Source: Microthrixaceae bacterium (GTDB lineage Bacteria > Actinomycetota > Acidimicrobiia > Acidimicrobiales > Iamiaceae). From it: DNA of 64,000 bases. The DNA is taken from positions 62,001 through 126,000 of the forward strand of contig JADJDU010000014.1 of the NCBI GenBank assembly GCA_016702505.1. Reading direction: 5' to 3'. Both the position numbers and the translations under genes were made by a program. Of this stretch, positions 8,694-17,179 are shown piece by piece (position 1 is the stretch's first letter; each line of letters begins with the position of its first letter). The notes below the pieces were generated by a model that had not been told where the DNA came from, ran no database searches, and saw nothing but the letters and a program-made list of their open reading frames with translations.

Positions 8694-9214
8694 CGAACTA
8701 CGCCGACCAGATGGACAACATCATGTTGTTGGTCCGCATCTTCTTGGGCTTCACCCTGGCCTTCCACGGCTACTGGAAGTTCTTCAAGGGAGGCAAGATC
8801 GCCGGTACCGCGGGCTGGTTCGACTCCATGGGCATGAAGCCCAACGGCAAGGTCCATGCCTACCTGGCCGCCTCCACCGAGCTGGGTTGCGGGGTGCTGA
8901 TGGCCGTCGGCTTCCTCACCCCGTTGGCCGCGGCCGGCTACGTGAGCCTGATGATCGTGGCGGCGTGGACCGTGCACCGGGCCAACGGGTACCGCAGCGG
9001 GATCGACGGCTGGGAGTACAACTCGGTTCTGGCCGTGTTCGCCGCCTACGTGGCCGCCACCAGCCCCGGACGTCATTCGATCGACCACGCCATGGAGCTC
9101 TCGTTCGCCTTCAAGCCCTACACCGCCTTCGGCATCGCCATCGGGGTTGGAGTCGCCGGTGCGGTCGGCCTGTTGGCTGCCTGCTACCGGCCGCCGGCCA
9201 AGGCCGCTGAGTAG
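8690..9214 (+). CDS. DoxX family membrane protein
   Basis: A 174-residue protein with four membrane helices (about residues 10-28, 58-78, 82-98, 140-162). The opening LLVRIFLGFTLAFHGYWKFFKGGKIAGTAGWF is typical of DoxX, with the conserved His-Gly and a glycine-rich amphipathic turn followed by a gap-filling Phe. The family is linked to quinone or thiol redox steps; no specific substrate is visible. It starts at a GTG overlapping the stop of the acyl-CoA synthetase, so the two are co-translated. Confidence 0.7.
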   Translation: MTNYADQMDNIMLLVRIFLGFTLAFHGYWKFFKGGKIAGTAGWFDSMGMKPNGKVHAYLAASTELGCGVLMAVGFLTPLAAAGYVSLMIVAAWTVHRANGYRSGIDGWEYNSVLAVFAAYVAATSPGRHSIDHAMELSFAFKPYTAFGIAIGVGVAGAVGLLAACYRPPAKAAE

Positions 9215-9248
9215 GCGATGGCGGTGCCGGACCGATCCGCCTCCTATC

Positions 9249-9280
9249 CTGACGCCCCGTGACATCTGACGCCCCGTCAA
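9249..9280. promoter_or_regulatory. Two operator copies overlapping the TetR start codon
   Basis: CTGACG-CCC-CGTGAC (9249-9263, two mismatches) and CTGACG-CCC-CGTCAA (9266-9280, one mismatch) lie 17 bp centre to centre. The GTG start at 9259 falls inside the first copy. TATCCT (9245-9250) is a plausible -10 element for a leaderless transcript. The arrangement suggests tight autorepression by the encoded TetR protein. Confidence 0.65.
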
Positions 9281-9942
9281 CTTTGCCCGACGACGAAGTC
9301 GAGCCCCGCGCCGCTGACGGGCGCGTCCCGGGACGGCGAGGCCTGGCCACCCGCCAGCGCCTCCTGGAGTGCACCACCGAAATGTTGCGCTCCAGCTCCT
9401 ACCGGGATCTCAAGGTGGTCGACATCGCCCGGGAAGCGGGGACGTCGCCCGCCACCTTCTACCAGTACTTCCCCGACGTCGAGTCAGCGATCCTGGTGTT
9501 GGCCGACGACATGGTCGACGCTGGTGTGGAGCGCTTCGCGGCCGTCATGTCCGACAACTCGTGGAAGGGCCGCGTCGGTTACGAGGCGGCCGAGGCGTTG
9601 GCCGACGCCGTCCTCACCTTCTGGGACGAGAACCAACCGGTCCTCCGGGTGGTCAACCTGGCCACCGACGAAGGCGACAAGCGGTTTGCCACCGTGCGCA
9701 CCCGGCTTCTGCGGGATCTGAACAACGCTCTGTCGGCCGCCGCTAAGGACCACCAGGCCAACGGCAAGGGGCAGCCCGACGTTGCCCCCGACGCTATCGC
9801 CGGCGTGCTGGTGGCCATGCTGGTGCATGTGGCCGCCTATCGGGTTGGTTTCGAGTTCTGGGGGGTGCAGGCCCCAGACCTGCGCACGGTCATGGCCCGC
9901 ATCGTCTACTGGTCGATCACCGGAGTGAAACCTCCGGCTTGA
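9259..9942 (+). CDS. TetR family transcriptional regulator, candidate master regulator of the CTGACG regulon
   Basis: A 227-residue regulator. The helix-turn-helix covers about residues 28-75, with DIAREAGTSPATFYQYFPDVESAI matching the TetR recognition region; the alpha-helical ligand domain follows. The first 25 residues are acidic and probably disordered. The operator palindrome seen throughout the window covers its own start codon, which makes it the best candidate for the protein that reads these sites; this is inference. It does not resemble KstR2 as I recall that sequence. No Shine-Dalgarno precedes the GTG, and no alternative start is close by. Confidence 0.8.
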   Translation: MTSDAPSTLPDDEVEPRAADGRVPGRRGLATRQRLLECTTEMLRSSSYRDLKVVDIAREAGTSPATFYQYFPDVESAILVLADDMVDAGVERFAAVMSDNSWKGRVGYEAAEALADAVLTFWDENQPVLRVVNLATDEGDKRFATVRTRLLRDLNNALSAAAKDHQANGKGQPDVAPDAIAGVLVAMLVHVAAYRVGFEFWGVQAPDLRTVMARIVYWSITGVKPPA

Positions 9943-9950
9943 TTGGTCCA

Positions 9951-9971
9951 CCGAAAGGCGAAGCCTTCCGG
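9951..9971. terminator. Hairpin after tetR, first copy of a dispersed 3' element
   Basis: CCGAAAGGC (9951-9959) pairs with GCCTTCCGG (9963-9971), with one A-C mismatch and a 3-nt loop, 8 nt after the tetR stop. Related hairpins follow stop codons at 13883 and 34435. Here the downstream part of the element is mostly missing (a TCGCTGCTTCGA trace only). Confidence 0.5.
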
Positions 9972-10130
9972 CGTCGCTGCTTCGAGGCGGTGGTCGGCAC
10001 CAGTTCGAGGCACGGTGGGGTACCCCAGGGTGCTGGTGTGTCTGTGGGTGGAATCGGCATCCTCGACTGAGGTGACCTGAAGGGGCGTACGATCCGGGGC
10101 GATCCCGGACCCTCAGGCAAGACAGGAACC

Positions 10131-11069
10131 ATGGCATTTTCCCCTACTTCGGGAACCCTGGCGGTGGGCATGCAACTGCCCATCCAGTCCAAGTCCACCA
10201 ACTTCGCCGAAGCCTGGGAGGCAGACGCCGGGGCCGCCGAGTTGGCCCGAGTGGCCCGGGCCGCCGACGCGGCCGGGTTCGCCTACATCGCGGTCTGCGA
10301 CCACACCGCCATCCCCTCCGAGAAGGCCCCGGTCATGGGCACCGAGTGGTGGGACACCGTCGCCACCCTGGGCTGGCTGGCGGGGATAACCGAGCGGACC
10401 CGGCTCCTCAGTCACATCTACGTCCCCGCCTACCGTCACCCGCTCCAGGCGGCCAAGGCCTTCTCCACCCTCGACGTGGTGTCGGGCGGCCGGGTCATCT
10501 TGGGTGTGGGGGCAGGGCACGTCCGAGAAGAGTTCGAGATGCTCGGCCTTCCCTTCGAGGAACGGGGCCGACTGCTCGACGAATCGATCGACGCGCTGCG
10601 AGCCGCCTTCGCCGAGGACTACCCGACGCTGCCCGGACCCCGCTGGCCCGCCGCCGACATGGGTCAGCACCCCCGTCCGATCCAAGAGGATGGCCCTCCC
10701 ATCTGGATCGGCGGCTCCTCCCCGGCTGCGCTGCGGCGAGCGGCCGAGCGCGGCGATGGCTGGCTGCCCCAGGGGCCCGTCGATGCCGAGATCCTCGGCC
10801 GGTTGGCAGACCTGCGGGCCGCGGCCGGGCGTCACGAGCCCTTCACCGTCGGTGCCCTGCTGGGTGCCACCTACGTGGGAGCACCGAGCTGGGATCTGGG
10901 TCAGCCGGTTCTGAGTGGACCGGCCGAGAAGATCGCCCACGTGCTGGACAAGTTCGCGGGCCTGGGTGTTGATCAGGTGCAGGTCCGGTTGCGTTCCCGC
11001 AGCGTCGACGAACTGGTCGAACAGATCGAGCGGTTCGGATCCGAGGTGCTGCCCCTTCTGAGGGCGTGA
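10131..11069 (+). CDS. LLM class F420-dependent oxidoreductase
   Basis: A 312-residue luciferase-like TIM-barrel flavin/F420 enzyme. Diagnostic blocks are FAYIAVCDHTAIP, TERTRLLSHIYVPAYRHPLQAAKAFSTLDVVSGGRVILGVG (family glycine-rich strand) and PIWIGGSSPAALRRAAERGDGWLP. These enzymes transfer hydride between reduced F420 and an organic substrate in the cytoplasm; the substrate is not evident. It is a single gene after the tetR unit, with a 188-nt leader. A degenerate half-operator (CTGAAGGGGCGTACG near 10078) is too weak to assign it to the regulon. Confidence 0.8.
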   Translation: MAFSPTSGTLAVGMQLPIQSKSTNFAEAWEADAGAAELARVARAADAAGFAYIAVCDHTAIPSEKAPVMGTEWWDTVATLGWLAGITERTRLLSHIYVPAYRHPLQAAKAFSTLDVVSGGRVILGVGAGHVREEFEMLGLPFEERGRLLDESIDALRAAFAEDYPTLPGPRWPAADMGQHPRPIQEDGPPIWIGGSSPAALRRAAERGDGWLPQGPVDAEILGRLADLRAAAGRHEPFTVGALLGATYVGAPSWDLGQPVLSGPAEKIAHVLDKFAGLGVDQVQVRLRSRSVDELVEQIERFGSEVLPLLRA

Positions 11070-11189
11070 ACCTCACCTCGGACATGGATCGGGGGCGGTC
11101 TCGGGATGGGGCTGGGCACGTCTCGATGGCGGACGAGGGCTGGTAGCTGGTGATGACCATTCGGTACTGACAACGAGGGAGATGATCTG

Positions 11190-11972
11190 GTGCTGTTGGA
11201 AGGAAAGGTCGGGCTGGTATCGGGCATCGGGCCGGGCATGGGTCGAGACATCGCCTTGGCCTTCGCCCGCGAAGGTGCCGACGTGGCGCTGTTGGGACGG
11301 ACAGAGGAGCGCCTGCGGTCAGTGGCCGAGGAGATCGAGGCGCTGGGTCGCCGAGCCTTGCCCGTGGTCTGTGACATCGCCGATGAAGCTGCGTGTGGAG
11401 CGGCGGCAGTAGCGGTGGCGGAAGGGCTGGGTCGGATCGATGTGCTGGTCAACAACGCCTACCACGGCGGCGACGCCAAACCGTTCATGGAAGCCGACCT
11501 CGCCGACTGGCACACCACCATGGAGGTCAACCTGTTCGGATCGCTGTACCTGACCCGAGCGTGCGTCCCCCACCTCGAGGCGTCGGGTGACGGGCGAGTG
11601 GTGATGATCAACACCATGTCGGTCCAGCGCATCGAACGGCGGTGGGGGGCCTATGTGGCCTCCAAGGGCGCGCTGGCCGCCATCACCAAGACCCTGGCTC
11701 GCAAGCTCGGAGCCAAGGGGATCAGAGTCAACGGGGTGCACCCGGGCTACATCTACGGCGACTCGGTGGAGTGGTACTTCAACCACCAGGCCGAGAAGCG
11801 GGGCATCACCTTCCAGGAGGTGTACGACGAGGTGGCGGCCGAGACCTGCCTGGGCTACCTGCCCCACTCCGAGGAGATCGCCGGGACCGTCGTGTACTTC
11901 GCATCCCCGCTGTCGCGGCCGGTGACCGGTCAGATGATCGGTGTCAACGCCGGTCACTGGTTCAACGGCTGA
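11190..11972 (+). CDS. SDR family oxidoreductase
   Basis: A 260-residue short-chain dehydrogenase/reductase. The cofactor motif is SGIGPGMG, the NNA motif is NNAYHGG, and the catalytic Tyr-x3-Lys is YVASK after a Ser in NTMSVQ. The C-terminus PVTGQMIGVNAGHWFNG is typical of classical SDRs. The GTG start is preceded by GAGGGAG at good spacing. The next gene starts on its last base, and four genes through 13874 overlap or abut, so they form one operon of unknown pathway. Confidence 0.82.
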   Translation: MLLEGKVGLVSGIGPGMGRDIALAFAREGADVALLGRTEERLRSVAEEIEALGRRALPVVCDIADEAACGAAAVAVAEGLGRIDVLVNNAYHGGDAKPFMEADLADWHTTMEVNLFGSLYLTRACVPHLEASGDGRVVMINTMSVQRIERRWGAYVASKGALAAITKTLARKLGAKGIRVNGVHPGYIYGDSVEWYFNHQAEKRGITFQEVYDEVAAETCLGYLPHSEEIAGTVVYFASPLSRPVTGQMIGVNAGHWFNG

Positions 11973-12430
11973 TGGCCGAGTCACATGGCCCTGCCCGGCG
12001 TGGAGTACCCACCGCTGAGGACGGCCCTGTCCAGTTGGTCGCCTTCGTGAAGCGACGAGCAGGAACCAGCCGAGCCGAGTTCTTGGACCATTGGCGCAAC
12101 CACCACGCGCCGCTCATCAGAGATACCCCTGGCCTGGCCCGCCACATCCAGCGCTATGAGCAGATGGCGGCCCGACCCGATGACCGATCGGGCTGGGATG
12201 GTGTGGCGGTGCAGCAGTTCGTGTCCTGGGACGCCTTCGTGGCCATGTTGTCGGACCCCGCAGCCGCCGCCATGCGAGCCGATGAGGACGCCTTCTTGGA
12301 CCCCGCCTCCACAAAGGTGGTCTTCACCGCTGACCGAGTGGTGGTGATCGGCGAAGACGCACCCGCCTTGCCGACTGCCCCAACCGAACAGGACCTACCC
12401 GCGGCCCATGATTCAGCGGACGGGCCCTGA
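11972..12430 (+). CDS. EthD-type dimeric alpha/beta-barrel protein
   Basis: A 152-residue protein. VQLVAFVKRRAGTSRAEFLDHWRNHHAPLI is the EthD/DABB signature (beta strand, then F-x2-HW-x2-H-x-P), and VQQFVSWDAFVAML gives the second half of the ferredoxin-like fold. Members support oxidative degradation pathways or act as small enzymes or heme-binding proteins. The start overlaps the preceding SDR stop and its own stop overlaps the next SDR start, so the three are coupled. Confidence 0.75.
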   Translation: MAESHGPARRGVPTAEDGPVQLVAFVKRRAGTSRAEFLDHWRNHHAPLIRDTPGLARHIQRYEQMAARPDDRSGWDGVAVQQFVSWDAFVAMLSDPAAAAMRADEDAFLDPASTKVVFTADRVVVIGEDAPALPTAPTEQDLPAAHDSADGP

Positions 12431-13233
12431 TGACCGGCGAGCGAAACCCGCGGTTCTCTGGGGCCAGAGCCCTGGTCACCGGGGGAGGTTCAGGAATCGG
12501 GGAAGCGACCTGTCGCCTCCTATCTGCAGAGGGGGCCGAGGTGACGGTGCTGGACCGCAACGCCGAGTCCGCCAGCCGGGTGGCCTTCGACATCGGTGGC
12601 CGAGCCATTGCCGCCGATGTGGCCGACAGCGAGGCGATGAACCGGGCCGTGGCCGATGCCGCTGCCGTCATGGGTGGGCTGAGCATTCTGGTCAACAACG
12701 CCGGGGTCGGAATGGCGAAGCCCTTGGTCGACTACACCGACAAGGACTGGTCACTTCTCATCGGCGTGAACCTGACCGGGACCTTCAATGCCATCCGATC
12801 CGCGGCCCCGATCATCGTCGACAGCGGCGGTGGCGCCATCGTCAACAACACATCGCTCACCGGTCTACGCCCCACCCGCGGTGAGGGCCCGTACTCGGCG
12901 GCCAAGGCCGCGGTCATCAACCTGACCCAGACCGCGGCTCTGGAACTGGCTCCGCTGGTGAGGGTCAACGCCGTAGCCCCAGGGATGATCTCCACCTCGC
13001 TCACCGAGGTGGTGGTCGACAACCCGACGTGGCGGGCGGCGGCCGAGTCCGGTACCCCGATGGGACGAATCGGCGATGCCGACGAGGTGGCTCGGGTCAT
13101 CGCCTTCCTGGCCGGCCCCGACGCCAGCTATGTCACCGGTCAAACGATCGTGGTAGACGGAGGCTCGGTGCTGCCCAGCCTCCAGTCCGATGCCCTGCTG
13201 AGGGCTTTCACCGATCCGGGAGCAACACAATGA
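12430..13233 (+). CDS. SDR family oxidoreductase
   Basis: A 267-residue classical SDR: TGGGSGIG cofactor loop (residues 18-25), DVAD acidic strand, NNAG, catalytic Ser in NNTSLTG and YSAAK (Tyr-x3-Lys), and the closing YVTGQTIVVDGG. NAD(P)-dependent oxidation of a hydroxyl or reduction of a ketone is expected. It sits in the middle of the SDR/EthD operon, overlapping both neighbours by 4 nt or less. Confidence 0.83.
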   Translation: MTGERNPRFSGARALVTGGGSGIGEATCRLLSAEGAEVTVLDRNAESASRVAFDIGGRAIAADVADSEAMNRAVADAAAVMGGLSILVNNAGVGMAKPLVDYTDKDWSLLIGVNLTGTFNAIRSAAPIIVDSGGGAIVNNTSLTGLRPTRGEGPYSAAKAAVINLTQTAALELAPLVRVNAVAPGMISTSLTEVVVDNPTWRAAAESGTPMGRIGDADEVARVIAFLAGPDASYVTGQTIVVDGGSVLPSLQSDALLRAFTDPGATQ

Positions 13234-13874
13234 CCGCGGCTGACGAGCTCCGCCCCCTGCTGTTCGGCAACGTTCCCATGGACAACTGGCCCGCCGGGGA
13301 CGACGCCACCGCGGAGCCTTGGACCACCTTCGTACGGGCCCGGCGCCACCTGGCCAACGGAGACCTGGACCTGGCCATTCGAGACTGGGGCCACATCTCC
13401 ATGTTCGACATGTTCGAGCCCCGGCACCGCCTTCAGGCCTGGACGTTCCTGCGCGCCAACGGTATCCAGCCCGACGCCTCCATAGCCTGCACCGTCCTCG
13501 GCATGGTCGCTGAGATCGCGGTTGGTGCGGGCCACGACGCGCTGGCGGTGTACGCCGATGGCTCGATTCGCTACCTCAACCACGGCGGATCGGTTCTGGT
13601 GGTCGACAGCGCCCGCTACGACCTGGTCATGGGGGCATCGGCCCTCATCGAGGTGGGTCAGGAACTGGCCGACGAGCTCGGGCCCTGGGCTGGCCCCGAA
13701 CTCCCACCACTGGACCCGGGGGAGTCGCGGTTCACCCTGCTGACCCCTGGTGGTCCGGTAATCGGTCAGGGGCCCGACGACGCCCTACGCGCCGACCCCA
13801 TGGCCCAGCCGCTGTATGCCGCTGCCACCGCGCTGCTGATCGCGGTCCTGGACGAGGGGCCACCCACGGTTTAG
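13230..13874 (+). CDS. Conserved protein of unknown function, last gene of the SDR/EthD operon
   Basis: A 214-residue soluble protein I do not recognise. It opens with a helical segment containing TTFVRARRHLANGDLDLAIRDWG and then AWTFLRANG, followed by an alpha/beta part with DALAVYADGSIRYLNHGG, a twisted-sheet like strand pair. No signal peptide or membrane segment is seen. The ATG overlaps the stop of the preceding SDR. A hairpin element follows its stop. Linkage suggests a pathway or accessory role with the two SDRs. Confidence 0.65.
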   Translation: MTAADELRPLLFGNVPMDNWPAGDDATAEPWTTFVRARRHLANGDLDLAIRDWGHISMFDMFEPRHRLQAWTFLRANGIQPDASIACTVLGMVAEIAVGAGHDALAVYADGSIRYLNHGGSVLVVDSARYDLVMGASALIEVGQELADELGPWAGPELPPLDPGESRFTLLTPGGPVIGQGPDDALRADPMAQPLYAAATALLIAVLDEGPPTV

Positions 13875-13882
13875 CCCCGATC

Positions 13883-13968
13883 CGCCGATGGGCAGAGCCT
13901 ACCGGCGGGGTTCGGTCGCCGGTGTGCTGGCCGACGCCTTCGCTGCTACGACCGGCAGAAGCCGATCG
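13883..13968. repeat. Dispersed hairpin element, copy 2 (about 86 bp)
   Basis: Starts 8 nt after a stop codon. CGCCGATGGGC (13883-13893) pairs with GCCTACCGGCG (13897-13907). The downstream part (GTTCGGTCGCCGG ... GCCGACGCCTTCGCTGCT, ACGACCGGCAGAAGCCGATC) is about 80% identical to 34456-34515. The stem differs from the other copies by paired changes, so structure seems conserved. Confidence 0.65.
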
Positions 13969-13986
13969 CTGCACCGGCGTGCCTTC

Positions 13987-14721
13987 TCAGCGGGCGCGAG
14001 CCCAGAACTCGGTGAGGAGGGCGGCGGCACCCGACGGGTCTTCTACGGCCCAGAAGTGGCGCCGACCTTCCAGGGTGCCCACCTCGGCTCCGAGCATCTC
14101 GGCCACCTCGACTGACTTGGGCGTACTGGAGAAGCCGTCTCCGGTGGCGTCGATCACCATCCCGGGTCGGCCGACGGGGCCCATCTCGGCGCCCCAACTG
14201 GCGTAGGTGTTGGGCACCGCGGAGCGGTACAGGTCGAGGATGCAGGCCCCCATGGTGGCGTCCATGGCCGACACGGTGGCCAACGCCGCCTCCCGGGTCA
14301 TGCCCATTTCCTCGAACGTCGGGGCCTGATCCTCTGGGGGAGTGGCGAGTTGGGCTTCGATGAACGCCTCACCGTCACCAGGCGTTTGCCACACCTGGGC
14401 GAAGTCGTGCCACTTCTGGTCGGGGTGCACGATGGTCGCCACATCGGCGGCCCAGGTTCGCACCAACTCGGGATGCGTCGTCACCAGCCGATAGGTGAAC
14501 CCGGCACCCCAATCGTGGCCGACCAGGTCCACGGGCTCGTCCATGGCCGCCAACTCCCCGACCAACCAGTCGACGTATGCGTCCTTGGTGGCCGTGAAAC
14601 CATCGGGTCTCTGGCACCCGAACCCAGGCAGGCTGAGCGCCACCGACGGCTCATCGATCTCGGCCCGAAGAAGATCCCAGTAGGCCGCGGTCTCGGGCAC
14701 CCCATGCACGAACACGATCAT
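13987..14721 (-). CDS. Alpha/beta hydrolase, epoxide hydrolase / haloalkane dehalogenase-like
   Basis: A 244-residue alpha/beta hydrolase. The oxyanion region is FVHGVPE, the nucleophile elbow is LVGHDWGAG with Asp70 as nucleophile, and RRHFWAVEDP supplies the catalytic histidine. An Asp nucleophile points to epoxide hydrolase, haloalkane dehalogenase or a related dehydratase-like enzyme rather than an esterase. The frame is open to 14883, but the ATG at 14721 starts exactly at the first strand. It is convergent with the upstream operon and divergent from the TMEM175-like gene. Confidence 0.75.
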   Translation of the reverse strand: MIVFVHGVPETAAYWDLLRAEIDEPSVALSLPGFGCQRPDGFTATKDAYVDWLVGELAAMDEPVDLVGHDWGAGFTYRLVTTHPELVRTWAADVATIVHPDQKWHDFAQVWQTPGDGEAFIEAQLATPPEDQAPTFEEMGMTREAALATVSAMDATMGACILDLYRSAVPNTYASWGAEMGPVGRPGMVIDATGDGFSSTPKSVEVAEMLGAEVGTLEGRRHFWAVEDPSGAAALLTEFWARAR

Positions 14722-14952
14722 CGCCGGACCATACCGGCTGGCAAATGTCAGCCCGGCGCATACTGTCGACCCATCGTCGGCCCAACTGGTCAGACAGCCC
14801 GATACCCTGCTTGCCGGTCTGGATCCGAGTCCATCGTCTCGATTCCCGGCGGCGCTCTTGTCACCCTTCGGTGTGGGAGACAAACGAGGAGCTTTCGCCC
14901 AGGCTGGACCGGCTGTGTGGGCATCTGACGGACATCGCTAGGAGGCGTGAAG

Positions 14953-15540
14953 GTGAGCACGGCGAGGCTGGAGGCCTTCAGCGACGGTGTCCTGGCCATC
15001 ATCATCACGATCATGGTGTTGGAGCTACGACCACCCGAAGGAGCTGCTCTCGCCGATCTGCGTGCCCTGTGGCCGGTGTTCATGTCCTACGTGCTGAGCT
15101 TCGTCTACGTCGGGATCTACTGGAACAACCATCACCACCTGCTCCGAGCAGCCGACCGGGTGAACGGGGCGATCATGTGGTCGAACATGCACCTGCTGTT
15201 CTGGTTGTCGTTGTTCCCCTTCGCGACCGCATGGATGGGTGAGCACAGCTTCGCCGGTGACACTGCGGCGTTCTACGGACTGGTTGCCCTGATGTCAGCG
15301 ATCGCCTATTTCATCCTCCAGTCAGCAATCGTGAGCGAGCACGGCCAGGACTCAGAGGTCGCTCGGGCGTTGGGCAATGACCTGAAGGGCAAGGTCTCGC
15401 CCGTCGTCTATGCCGTCTCGGCGGGCCTGGCCTTTGTCAACCAGTGGTTGGCCGTAGCTGGATACGTGGCGATGGCTGTCCTCTGGTTCATCCCCGATCG
15501 CCGCCTGTCCGGCACTTCTAGAGAGATGGGCGGCCAATGA
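14953..15540 (+). CDS. TMEM175-family (DUF1211) potassium-channel-like membrane protein
   Basis: A 195-residue protein with six hydrophobic helices. The first carries RLEAFSDGVLAIIITIMVLEL, the FSD signature that lines the pore of bacterial TMEM175 channels. The family normally has one such domain per protein in bacteria and assembles as a tetramer. The GTG at 14953 is preferred over the GTG at 14947 because GGAGG (14941-14945) is 7 nt away. Its stop overlaps the amidase start by 4 nt. Confidence 0.8.
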   Translation: MSTARLEAFSDGVLAIIITIMVLELRPPEGAALADLRALWPVFMSYVLSFVYVGIYWNNHHHLLRAADRVNGAIMWSNMHLLFWLSLFPFATAWMGEHSFAGDTAAFYGLVALMSAIAYFILQSAIVSEHGQDSEVARALGNDLKGKVSPVVYAVSAGLAFVNQWLAVAGYVAMAVLWFIPDRRLSGTSREMGGQ

Positions 15541-16709
15541 CCGACGTCGGAGGTGACGTTCCACGAGATTCCACCTTCATCACGAGGATCGATCCTGAGC
15601 AGGATTCTCAGGCCCGTCCTGATGGCATCCGCCTGGCGGTCAAGGACTGCATCGACGTGGCAGGCGTGGTGACGACGGCAGGGTCACCGGCGGTGGCCGA
15701 CGGTGCCGAGCCGGCGGTGGCCGATGCCGAGTGCCTGGCTGGTTTCAGGGCTGGCGGTGCTCGTCTGGTGGGAAAGGTGAACCTGCACGAGCTGTGCTTC
15801 GGTTCCAGTGGGGTCAACCCTCACTACGGCACGCCCGTCAATCCACTCGACCCTCGACGAGTGCCGGGAGGTTCATCGAGCGGATCGGCTGTGGTCGTGG
15901 CCGTCGGCGACGCCGATGTTGCGCTGGGAACCGATACGGCCGGATCCATCCGCAACCCAGCGACCGCCTGCGGGGTGGTCGGGCTGAAGCCCACCTTCGG
16001 GGTGGTGTCGGTGGTGGGCACCCGTCCTCTGGCCCCGTCGCTCGACACCATCGGAGTTCTGGGTCGCACGGTCCGAGACGTTGCCGTTGGCGCCACGATG
16101 CTGAACGGCCAGCTCACCGACGGCGATGTCACCGCGGTCCACGCGGTGGCCCGGCTACGCCTGCCCGGGACCGATCCCACTATCGATGCCGCCATCGACT
16201 CGGCGCTCATCGCCGCGGGGATCGAGACCACAGACGTAACCGACGTGCTCGCCGTCGGGTGGGAGGCCGCGCACCGTGCCGCAATGGACGTCCTCTTCGG
16301 TGAAGCCCTGATGGTCAACGACGACATCTGGCGCCATCACCGACACCAACTGGGTGCCGATCTGGTGGAACGGTTCACCTTCGCCCAAACCATCAGCCCG
16401 ACCGAACTGGCGGAGGCCCGGGCGAGGAGGGTCCCGTGGCGGGCCGAGTTGGCCGAGGTGTTCGGAGCTTTCGGAGTGTTGGTCCTGCCGACCATGACCG
16501 CCTACCCGGCCCGGCTCGGCGAACACGGCGTCGGGCCGAACCCGGCGGCGGCGGCGGTGAACCTGGCTGGCCACCCAGCCATGACCGTGCCAGTCCCCAG
16601 CGGGGGCTTGTTGCCAGCTGGCCTTCAACTGGTGGCTCCAGACCACCACGAACCCCGCCTTCTCGCCACCGCCGCGGTCATAGAAGCAGCGGTGACACCT
16701 CAGCGCTAG
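15537..16709 (+). CDS. Amidase signature family hydrolase
   Basis: A 390-residue amidase. The Ser-cisSer-Lys triad is visible: Lys in IRLAVKDCIDVAG, the Gly/Ser-rich GGSSSGSA, and the nucleophile Ser in GTDTAGSIRNPA. It is somewhat shorter than most family members (about 450-500) because the C-terminal lid is reduced. Such enzymes hydrolyse carboxamides in the cytoplasm; the substrate cannot be told. It is translationally coupled to the TMEM175-like channel gene. Confidence 0.82.
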   Translation: MTDVGGDVPRDSTFITRIDPEQDSQARPDGIRLAVKDCIDVAGVVTTAGSPAVADGAEPAVADAECLAGFRAGGARLVGKVNLHELCFGSSGVNPHYGTPVNPLDPRRVPGGSSSGSAVVVAVGDADVALGTDTAGSIRNPATACGVVGLKPTFGVVSVVGTRPLAPSLDTIGVLGRTVRDVAVGATMLNGQLTDGDVTAVHAVARLRLPGTDPTIDAAIDSALIAAGIETTDVTDVLAVGWEAAHRAAMDVLFGEALMVNDDIWRHHRHQLGADLVERFTFAQTISPTELAEARARRVPWRAELAEVFGAFGVLVLPTMTAYPARLGEHGVGPNPAAAAVNLAGHPAMTVPVPSGGLLPAGLQLVAPDHHEPRLLATAAVIEAAVTPQR

Positions 16710-16771
16710 TCCGACGCTGGCTGGTGAAGGGCGTCTTTCTGGGGTGGCTGGTAGCTGGCGGGCGAATGGAT

Positions 16772-17179
16772 TCAGCGACCGGGGTCGTGATCGCCGACGA
16801 GCAACGTGTCGACCGGGTATGCGGACACGGTGGCGTCGGCGGTCAGCAACGGAACCGAGAGATGTCGAGCCTGGGCGACGAGCAGCCGGTCGAAGGGGTC
16901 GCGGTGGATCAGTGGGAGGTCGGCCACGGCGAGGGTGTCGTGGTGTTCGACGGGAATCGGGGTGCCTGAGATCCGGCTGATTCGATCAGGGACGTAGCGA
17001 GATGGGGGTTCAGGCAGATCAAGCCTCCCCAGGGCGTACTTGATGGCGATCTCCCACGACGTCACGGCTGACACCAGCAGTTCTGTTGTCGGGTTCTCCG
17101 CCAGCCCAAGGTGGTCCCCGAGACGTTCCGGGGCAGTCTGGAGCCAGAGGAAGATGTGCGTGTCGAGCAGGACCCTCAT
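16772..17179 (-). CDS. vapC: VapC-like PIN-domain toxin
   Basis: A 135-residue PIN-domain ribonuclease. The acidic residues expected for metal binding are present in LLDTHIFLW (Asp6), SWEIAIK (Glu) and HRDPFDRLL (Asp pair), with a further Asp in TADATV. It belongs to the PIN subtype with the DPFDR box. It overlaps the antitoxin gene by 4 nt, the usual order with the antitoxin first. Confidence 0.88.
   Translation of the reverse strand: MRVLLDTHIFLWLQTAPERLGDHLGLAENPTTELLVSAVTSWEIAIKYALGRLDLPEPPSRYVPDRISRISGTPIPVEHHDTLAVADLPLIHRDPFDRLLVAQARHLSVPLLTADATVSAYPVDTLLVGDHDPGR

Noticed and set aside
10071..10085. CTGAAG-GGG-CGTACG-like sequence before the first F420 enzyme
   Set aside because: Only 8 of 12 arm positions match and there is no promoter element alongside; too weak to count as a regulon site.
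14929..14943. Half-operator CTGACG followed by GACATCGCT upstream of the TMEM175-like gene
   Set aside because: The second arm does not match; one half-site is expected by chance.
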